From Calonectria ilicicola (taxonomy: Eukaryota > Ascomycota > Sordariomycetes > Hypocreales > Nectriaceae): DNA of 64,000 bases. A program made the translations under genes and the position numbers. Positions 56,793 to 64,000 of this stretch are shown piece by piece. The notes under the pieces were generated by a model that searched no databases, was not told where the DNA came from, and saw only the letters and a program-made list of their open reading frames with translations. Location of the stretch: the NCBI GenBank assembly GCA_020809705.1, contig CP085832.1, positions 2,232,001 through 2,296,000 of the forward strand, read 5' to 3'. Numbering within the stretch: position 1 is the stretch's first letter; every line of letters begins with the position of its first letter.

Positions 56793-58117
56793 GATGAAAG
56801 GGGAGCGCAAAACGACCAAAAGAAAATGACTACGAAAGCTGCGCCCTCAGCGAGAGACAATCTTTGGGTACGCAGAAAAACAGGTCTAGATGACGATGAT
56901 GAGGGAGAGAAACTTGGGGGATCATGACAATGATAACATGAGACGACTGCTTTTTCGTATCTGCAGCTTTCTTTGCAAGTGGGTGGGATGGGGTGACGTC
57001 AAAAATCGGGGGATGACTAAAGCTTGCGCCAACGCATAATGGGACAATGCTTGATGAGAGGCTTGTGGCGACAAGGGAGAGCAGCAGCAGCGGCACACGT
57101 CCAGGGGGAGGAACATGTCGAAATAATGGCGATACTCCTGAGTTGACGACGACGACGACGAATTCTCCATGACAGCGACAATGGGTGCCAATCAATCTTC
57201 ATGTTAGTGACATAGCGCCCCTGCCCCTCCGCTCATGCGGCTCGGCCCATGAAGCAAGCGCCTTATCATGCATCTTGGCTTCATGTACATAGTACATAAA
57301 CACACACACACATGCATACAATACAATACAATAACACACAGGAAGGATGAATTGTTTATTACAAGCTTCTCCACCCGCGATACCCACTGCTGGGAAGCTC
57401 TTCCACCTTCGTTTCCTTGCTCGTCTCGGCCGCGACATCGGCCGCCGAGTCTCTCGCCCGAAACCGAAATGGTCCAGCAAGTTCAGTGGGGACACTGGAA
57501 GGCGGCGCTGGGAATGAATGACACGCTCGAGGAGACGAGATGAAGCCGGGTCAGCTCAGCAGCGCACGTCTCTTTTTTTTTCTTCTCTTTTCCGCGCGCC
57601 GGCGACTTTCCGTCAAACACGGGCCCCTGGCATGATTTGTAGCCAACTGCCCTGGTCCCTGGGCTTCCTCTTCACTGTTTCGATTTCACAAGAAAAGCAT
57701 CAGATGGGCTACGAGGGAAAAAAAGGATGAATGGAGTGCCTCCTGGGGAGCGAAGTGCCACTTTTATTTCTGGTGTGTGTAATAATAACTTGGTAATTCA
57801 TTTTTCTACTCTGTTGTGTGCTCCCATAAACATGTCTGGGAAAATAAGTTCTTTCCTCCCTTTTTTTTTAAAAAAAAAGAAAAATACAATACAAGAGAAC
57901 GCCGTGCTCGCAAGAGATAATTTGTTTTAAAAAGAAGTCATCAGATGCGGGTATATGTTGTGTGAAATGTGTAGGCTGCTGAGGAAGCGACAAAAAGAAA
58001 ATGAAGTAAACAGTAGTCATTCCTCTTTTGCCCACTCCCCCCTTTCTATTAGAGGAGGTTCTGTATGAAGGAAATCGTGTGAAAGGACCGAACAATGGCA
58101 CTGGGGAGCTCGTCCCC
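56793..58117. other. Intergenic region, no gene seen
   Basis: 1.3 kb between the FN3K-like gene start and the stop of the next small gene on the same strand. It contains an imperfect CA-type run near 57299-57312 and an ACAAT repeat near 57317-57332. The part near 57820-57930 is AT-rich. Overlapping frames have no domain. Confidence 0.55.
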
Positions 58118-58387
58118 TTAGTGCTTGACGTGTTCGATGTGGGTCGTGGTGGTGGCCGTGTCAGCGCTGCTTATGGAGGCGCTATCTGAAGCATTTGAGG
58201 AGCGCAGGCTAGCAGCTCTGGAATCCATAGCTCTTGATGAAGAAGCATATGAATTGGCGTACGAGTATGTGCTTGTCTCGTGGGTGCCGGCGTTGTAGCA
58301 CGAGGCACAGGGGCAGGCTGAGGTGTTGTTGATGGGAGGGGGAGGAGCGCAGTGGCGGGCGAACCAACTCTTCTTTTCTGAAGGCAT
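58118..58387 (-). CDS. Small Ser/Thr-rich fungal protein
   Basis: A single-exon frame of 89 residues. The start is well supported: the sequence before the ATG on the minus strand is a CA-rich leader with many CAC/ACA triplets. The N-terminus MPSEKKSWFARHCAPPPPIN is followed by a short cysteine group (CPCASC) and then a Ser/Ala/Tyr-rich part (TYSYANSYASSSR, ASDSASISSADTATTTT). There is no signal peptide, so the cysteines may bind metal or be lipid-modified rather than form disulfides. The tail HIEHVKH is His-rich. I do not recognise the family; it looks like the small conserved proteins of Hypocreales. Being a real gene is inferred from the leader and composition. Confidence 0.6.
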   Translation of the reverse strand: MPSEKKSWFARHCAPPPPINNTSACPCASCYNAGTHETSTYSYANSYASSSRAMDSRAASLRSSNASDSASISSADTATTTTHIEHVKH

Positions 58388-60009
58388 GATGGGTGGTGGT
58401 GTGTGTTTGATGTGAATTATAGTGTTGTATTGAGTGAATCGTAAATGTTTGGCGACTCAGGTAGGAGGCCAAAGGCGTAGTATTGAAGAGTGTTGTGGTG
58501 TTGGTGATAGCCGAGGAAGTGAGTGGCTAATGATCAAGGATGGGAGATGCGAGATGATGAATGAACAATGAGGGGCCAAGAAAGCTTGGTGTATATGGCT
58601 TGATTCTGGTTAATCTGAGTGTATCTGAGCTTGAGACTGCCGGGATAGCTTCAAGTGAGAGGGCGGACTGGTGGCTATTTATCTTTTCCTGTTATCCTCG
58701 GTCTTGAGCGCAGTGGCACACAGGGACGGACGAGACGACACACACCCAGCAGCCACGGTGGAGCGCACGCCCTCGGGGGTGGCTGCAGGTAGCCGAGAAG
58801 GCCTGGCAGCAAAGCCGTGGGCCGCAGGATCCCTTTTTCCCTTCTCACCTTCACTCTCTCTTGCATCAATCAGCCCGAACACACACGCCTTGTGGGGAAC
58901 AAAACGAAAATGGGACGCACCGCACCCCCCTGTAGGGCCCGTGGCGGACGGGATCTTGGAGCCCTGGGCCCTGCACCACCGCTGCTGGGAAAGAAACAGA
59001 GATGCCTGCGACCGGGAATACCGCTGCCCGAGCGAGCCCGAGAGACGTCCGGACGGGGGTCCTTGTTACTTCTGCTTCTGCTTCTTCTTTTTTTGCCTGC
59101 TGTAAAAGCTCCAGTCAAAATAAACCTGTCTTTTCTTTCATCATCGTCATCACGCCTGTTTCCATTTTTCCTTCTTATTTTTTGGTTCTCTTTGGCTGCC
59201 GGCCGTCGCATGCCCGTTTTTTGTTTGGCTTTGCCTCTGCATCACCTCCCGCATGATCATGGTTCGTTTTCCCCTCCTTTGGCCATCTCCATTTCCCCGC
59301 GTTTTTGGTCAGACCTGTGTCTGCCAAGACAGCTCAGTCCAGTCCAGGCCAGCCAGCCGGGCGAGAGTCTGCCGCGCCGCTTGAGGGCATTTCCCCAGGA
59401 GACAGCGCAAGGTGTGAACATGCGGTCAGAGGGAAGCTTTTGCTCTTGGGAGAGAGCGCAGAGTGGGACTAAGGGGGGGGCAAAGGGGAGAGAGGGGAGG
59501 GAGGACTCGCAGGTTTGCAATTATCGGCCGTGTGTGGCGTGTGAATCTGGTCGTAAAAGTGACGGTGCCTGAATCTTCATCACATTGCATTGTGCCCCCA
59601 TGGGATGTCCAAGGGCCTTCGGTGCTCCGTCGGTATTCGCAAACTTGCCTCGCAGGCATCTCGTACGGCAAGGCCTTATTATTAACTGGGGACTTGCAGT
59701 GTGGCTGGTGGTACAGTGCACACTCGTTACAGCGGGGCACTCGTACAGAACAAGGTGACTCTGGAATTTCGCCTTCACGTCTCACAATTGAATACAGGCC
59801 CAGGCACTGTCTGGGATGTCCATTTAATGTTGGGAATGCCACGCTAGTTTAAAATGGGCTTCGATATCCACGAGATGGAGTACTAACGCTTCCCGCTTCT
59901 CTCTGAGTCACATTGGGAACCATTGATCAAGACTAGAATCCAAGTTTATTAATACATCAAACCAACCCTTGCAATAAGCTGCCGTAAAATATCCCGCGTA
60001 AATCCCAGA
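58388..60009. other. Promoter of the small Ser-rich gene and uncharacterised flank
   Basis: The first 300 bp are the presumed promoter of the small Ser-rich gene. The rest (58700-60009) is mixed, with T/C-rich parts; no gene is supported despite several open frames. Confidence 0.5.
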
Positions 60010-60361
60010 TTACAGGCGTCGCGATGGGGGAATGCAGTCGGCCTATAGCACCAGCCCTATCAGTATACTGCTCGGGAGTTGGCGGAAGCCCCGACTTACA
60101 ATGCATGCTGCAGGTGATTTTCCCGACGCCGTACAGGAGCTATAGCATGACGTAACCTGCATCGACCTCTGTTAATATACTGGCGATGAGAATATTCTCG
60201 ACACGTCTCCAAACTACTTACGCCAACTGGTCGTGTTTGCTGAATAATGTTAACATCCAACCCGTAACAATTCGACACTTAGCGGCCCATGTACTTACAG
60301 GTGACGGCGCCGCCAAAGCTGCAGCGGCAAAGGCAGTCATGAGGAGGGCTGTGACCTTCAT
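60010..60361 (-). CDS. Four-exon secreted peptide with twin CX3C cysteine motif
   Basis: Four small exons, 60361-60299 (63 nt), 60239-60222 (18 nt), 60168-60100 (69 nt) and 60042-60010 (33 nt), join in frame to a 60-residue product. Every intron (57-59, 53 and 57 bp) has a GTAAGT donor and a CAG or TAG acceptor. The signal peptide is MKVTALLMTAFAAAALAAPS. The mature part of about 40 residues holds four cysteines in the order C-x3-C-x9-C-x3-C: CYSSCTASGKSPAACIADC. Twin CX3C spacing is that of helical-hairpin peptides with two disulfides. The sequence before the ATG is a typical leader (CTACCTCATTTCTCACCTCA), and a CTTAAAAGG box lies about 100 bp upstream. If the last intron is kept, translation runs on to another stop and the fourth cysteine is lost. 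Function unknown; effector, antimicrobial or signalling roles are only possibilities. Confidence 0.7.
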
Positions 60362-62025
60362 GTTGAGAATGAGGTGAGAAATGAGGTAGAGCGTGTTGTT
60401 GAGATGGATAGGAGAGTGAGTTTTGTGTTGATCAAGCTACTCTCACCGAGCAAACATGATGCCTTTTAAGCCCTTTCGGTTCCCTTACTGATCTTAATTG
60501 CCATGAGGAAACGTATCATCTCATGTTTCAAAAAGCATACCGGTGCTGTCTCATAATTCGGTCCTTTCTTGTCCCTCCTCTTTGGACGACGCGAATGACC
60601 AACTGCCTCTCGTCTAGGGCCGTGGGATGGGCTCTCCCTTAGCATGAACCCCTCATTTACACATTGAACAATTGCATTGCAGAGCATTCAATAATGGGCG
60701 CAGGCAAGGGCGGGGTCTCGACCCCAGATGGCCACGCGTGAGACATGTCTAGCTCCAGCTCATGGCGAACTTTTGCTCAGAAGCGTCACAGCTTCCATCC
60801 AACTACCGAAAAGGAGTTTGACGGCCACGCCGTGCGAGAACGACTGCACTGTGGGCAAGCCACATCCAGAGCAGCAGTCTGGTACGTAAATACCTTGCTT
60901 ATCCTTGCTCGGGATGCGGCTCCCACGACAAAACCTCGCCATCAAGCAGGCCAAGTGGAGCTGGGAATCGCACAAACCCGTGTCGACGCAATTCCCGTGA
61001 GGGTGCCCAAGAGGCTCTTTCTCCCCTGCTCCACTCGCGGATCATCACCGAAGGGCCTCGTCCCGATCCACTTAGAAAACGACTCCCCTGTGCGTGTATC
61101 GCGCAGCCCAGGAGCTGTGATACCATCCATCCTGCCCATTGGTTCACGGCCTCTTACACAGACCCTGCTCCTGGGTCTGGATCCCGGCTCAGCCCGGGCT
61201 CGCAGAGGGTTTTTTCCTCATCCCGTCCAAGGTGTCTATTATTGCATGCAGGGAACACAGGTGAGGGAGCCAACCCGGTTCGAGGGGGCCCTCATCAAGC
61301 GTATAAAGTCAGGAGATTTGGTTGATAGCGTGGGGACCTTGGTTAACAAACTGTGGGCCTTCAGCCACGTTGGAATAACCGAGGATAAGTGAAAAAAAAG
61401 GTTGAATGAGTCTTTGCGCCGATGGCGGCGACCTAGCAAGAAAAAAAAAGGGGCGTGTCACTTTCACTGATGATGGTGGGATTCTATTCTAGAGCTTGGG
61501 ACACCTACCTCTTGTTGCAGTCGAGAACTTGAGGGTCTGTTTAGAGTGCATGGTGGCAGAAGGTTTGAGAGGCTGCAAGTGAGCCTCAAGCCGTTTGTGG
61601 CTGCCACACTTCCAGAACCGTGGCTAGTGCCTGGCTTAAGTGCCTGTTGCGGCACCCCCACGCACCCAAAGATCACTACTGCCAAGGAGCTAGCTCAAAG
61701 CCTGCCTGTGCTAGCAAGGCGTGAAGGACAACAGAGGGGATCAAGACGATGGTTTACACCGAGAATACGTGCATATCAAGTAATTAAGGTTTCTTATGCC
61801 AAATTTCTTGATCCGAACTTTCAAGTGTACGAAAATTAAATAAGAAAAATAGGAAAACGGGACAGAGTGTAAAGGAGATATTCTTGTTCTTTGTTTCCAT
61901 CCGTGATATTCATGTACAGACACCCAATTCCTGAGATGTTAATCCAAGGGATGGATATTATTGATGCTGGCAATGAGCACTCATAATAGTATATATAGAT
62001 GTATATACCGGGAGAGTTATTGTAA
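60362..62025. other. Region without supported gene
   Basis: The part next to 60361 is the promoter of the secreted peptide gene. A plus-strand open frame of 215 codons spans 60745-61392 but has no domain, odd composition and no clear leader, so it is not called. From about 61740 the DNA is AT-rich. Confidence 0.5.
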
Positions 62026-62199
62026 TTCCCCGGCATCTACGCCATCGTCTTCTTCAACGTTGCGAGAGTGTTTACTGGCTGGCTGAGCATACGCTATGCC
62101 TTCGGACCCTACTTTTGGCAGCCAGCAATATACGCCCAACACCCCGAGAAAGGCCGAAACCGCAGTTGGTTAGGTAAAGATAGAAACCCAAAAATCTAG
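62026..62199 (+). pseudogene. Relic of a membrane-protein gene
   Basis: A 57-codon frame directly after a stop codon (TAA 62023-62025) and ended by TAG. It has no ATG at its start, but the composition is unlike random frames nearby: FPGIYAIVFFNVARVFTGW, then IRYAFGPYFWQPAIYAQHPE. This reads as one hydrophobic segment with a Trp/Tyr/Phe/Pro-rich loop, like a piece of a polytopic membrane enzyme or transporter. No intron acceptor between the stop and the frame opens it upstream. It lies in AT-rich DNA and is probably a degraded gene fragment. The family is not recognised. Confidence 0.45.
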
Positions 62200-63500
62200 C
62201 TTATCTTTTTTTTTAATTCTCAATTTTATGCGGCATGGTATCTTTGCCTGGGGCAATTTGCAATCTTTTGTCGTTGAAAAAAAAAAAAGCCCACCCTTTC
62301 CAACGTACATCCACACCCCCCACCACCACCTCGTACGGTGGTGGACTCCATCCTCCCTTACACCCGAATGGACAATAGCCGACCTGGACCGACCACCTCA
62401 TTCAAATCACCCACGCTCTACGAAACCTCATTCTTTTACACTCTTATGCACGGTGCGGCCGAGTAAATATGCTACTAGTCAAGTGCGCTTTCTTCATTTT
62501 ATGCTATCCTCATACGCACAAAGAATAATCCAAAAACAGTGTTTTTGGGTTATTGCTTTCTTTTTTTTCTTACCTCCGCTAATGCACACAGCTACTCTTC
62601 TTCACTTTACATGGCTAGCCTGCTAGCTGGTTGACATCTCAAGCCACTTGACGCACGCCTTGTCCTGCGGGTGTACACACCATGATTCTCGCCTTTCGAC
62701 CATGATGTTGGTCAAGGGGGTACAGCGTCATTAGTGCTGCTTTCCCCCCTGGCTGAATTACCTTGCCTTGCCATTTCATCCCTTCACCCCCTCTCGTTGC
62801 GCATCAAGTGTCCATCTTCATTGTCGTTGCCATTGCCGTTTCTCATTGCCGTTGGGCAACTGTCAGACGCACACGCAGGCCACGAGCGTCACGTTTGCGG
62901 CCAGCCAAGACTTGCTAACCATTCCCTTCACCCGGGACCCAGGCTGGAAAGACCAGCATCAAAACCGCTCACCTTCTCTTTCCGCGAACCTGTCCCGGCC
63001 ACCTTGGACGAGATCTGGCGAGATAAACGCTTTCCCTGCATCTCACACCCCGAAAACGAGGGGAAAAGTGCGGAGAAGCTGCATGACAGGCTACAAAGAC
63101 AGGGGCTTAACGAAGCCAACGCGGGGAATATTGCGTATTTTTTTCTTCTTTTTGGCTTTTGAGTTGGCGGCGCTGACCGCTCGTGCATCATCATGCCACT
63201 TACAAAAAGCTTGAGCAGGCAAAATAACGTTGAAACGTGGAAACACATTGTTCGAGGGCAGACCGCCCATCATCTATCGACCCATTGGTGCATTTCAATC
63301 CCACTCGCCTCGCGAGTCCAGGCCGATCGATGCATGCGGAATTATTAAACAGAAATCCCCGTTTCTCCGCCGTCTCTTTCCTCGGCGCCGGAGCCCGGTC
63401 ATCTCTCTTTTCTGTTTACAGATATTCAGAACTCCTACCCCGCAAAATATTACACCGGAATGCCTTTATCCCTTTCCCCGTCTAACCGTAATCCTGTTGT
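62200..63500. other. 3' flank of the succinyl-CoA ligase gene, no other gene seen
   Basis: 1.3 kb with C/T-rich plus-strand sequence and short T-runs. A 142-codon frame (62734-63162) has no domain and is not called. Confidence 0.5.
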
Positions 63501-64000
63501 TTAGATTCCAAGGGTGAACTCAACGCCGACATCGATGTCACGAGCTGCATTCTGCGTTAGCCTATGTCGCATACAAATCTCTAAGGAGCGGGTTCCCCCC
63601 GCATCCTATTTCTTCTTAGGAGCAACTTACCCAGCTTGACGACCTTGGACAGCTGCACGGCCTTCTCGGCGGCGCTTTGTAGGTCATCGATGGAGAAGAT
63701 CTTGAGACCAGAGTCGTTGATGAGCTGGTGAGCAGCCTCGACGTTGGTGCCCTGGAGACGGGCAATGATGGGGATCTTGAGGTTCAAGCTCTCAACAGTC
63801 TTGATAAGACCAGTGGCGATGGCGTCACAGCGGACGATACCACCGAAAATGTTGACGAAGATGGCAGTGACCTTGGGGTCACTGGTGATGAGCTCGAAAG
63901 CCTCCTTAATGGCAGCGGGAGTAGCACCACCACCAACGTCAAGGAAGTTAGCGGGCTGGCCGCCGTTCAGCTTGATAATGTCCATGGTGGCCATGGCCAG
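63501..64000 (-). CDS. LSC2: Succinyl-CoA ligase beta subunit, mitochondrial, C-terminal part
   Basis: The gene enters from the right edge; its last exons are 64000-63631 (cut by the window end) and 63544-63501. The intron is 86 bp; the acceptor AATGCAG gives the in-frame end [14 protein letters not shown]. Visible landmarks are [20 protein letters not shown] and [15 protein letters not shown], both in the CoA-ligase-fold domain of the beta subunit, and [14 protein letters not shown]. The enzyme makes ATP or GTP from succinyl-CoA in the TCA cycle in the mitochondrial matrix. About 135 residues are seen. Confidence 0.95.

Noticed and set aside
61275..61300. tRNA-like B-box (GGTTCGAGG)
   Set aside because: No A-box or cloverleaf stems fit at the right distance upstream.
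60745..61392. Open frame of 215 codons on the plus strand
   Set aside because: Long, but low in conserved-looking segments, no domain, no good leader, and overlapping minus-strand frames of similar quality; not enough to call a gene.
62734..63162. 142-codon frame near the right end
   Set aside because: Mixed composition with no domain; overlapped by another frame of equal length in the same region.

Overview
The window is nuclear DNA of a filamentous ascomycete, most likely a Sordariomycete and probably of the order Hypocreales. The kingdom is clear. Genes carry short spliceosomal introns (about 50-70 bp, GTAAGT/GTATGT donors, CTAAC/CTGAC-like branch sites, YAG acceptors). Leaders before start codons are rich in C, T and A. 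The gene content (Cro1/She4, Mcl1/SepB, Ypt1, fungal ATE1, 2EXR protein, fungal cytochrome c) is ascomycete. The order is inferred from overall protein character only. No tRNA, rRNA, CRISPR array or intact transposon was seen.

Left part (1-14.4 kb), compact housekeeping genes: the 3' end of ALG11; a nine-exon secreted gamma-glutamyltranspeptidase; TRM2 on the opposite strand across a shared promoter with a CCAAT palindrome; the UCS myosin chaperone Cro1/She4; the replisome hub Mcl1/Ctf4 with an MCB palindrome upstream; and a divergent WD40 protein. Then comes a 5.1-kb gene-free stretch before a 1000-residue disordered fungal protein whose leader holds three short upstream ORFs.

Middle part (24-46 kb): YPT1 (five exons), a mitochondrial-type unknown protein, and an accessory pocket (28.5-32.4 kb) with a metallophosphoesterase pseudogene, a 2EXR protein and AT-rich DNA. 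LSM1 (mRNA decapping) and a diphosphoinositol-phosphate-type Nudix hydrolase follow. A 6.4-kb gene-free stretch then leads to ATE1 (arginyl transferase) with an unusually long 954-bp first intron, and the exosome subunit RRP42.

Right part (46-64 kb): an unknown two-exon mitochondrial membrane protein, cytochrome c with a 456-bp first intron, and an AT-rich island carrying an intronless Rix7-like tandem AAA protein whose first ATPase domain looks dead. After these come VPS20 (ESCRT-III), a fructosamine-kinase-type protein, two small genes, a membrane-protein relic, and the 3' end of the mitochondrial succinyl-CoA ligase beta gene.

The most interesting item is a four-exon, 60-residue secreted peptide with a twin CX3C cysteine pattern at 60010-60361, whose exons are each too short to show up as an ORF. 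Next are the Rix7-like protein with a degenerate D1, the phosphoesterase pseudogene with two CAA-to-TAA-type stops, and the two long gene-free regions.
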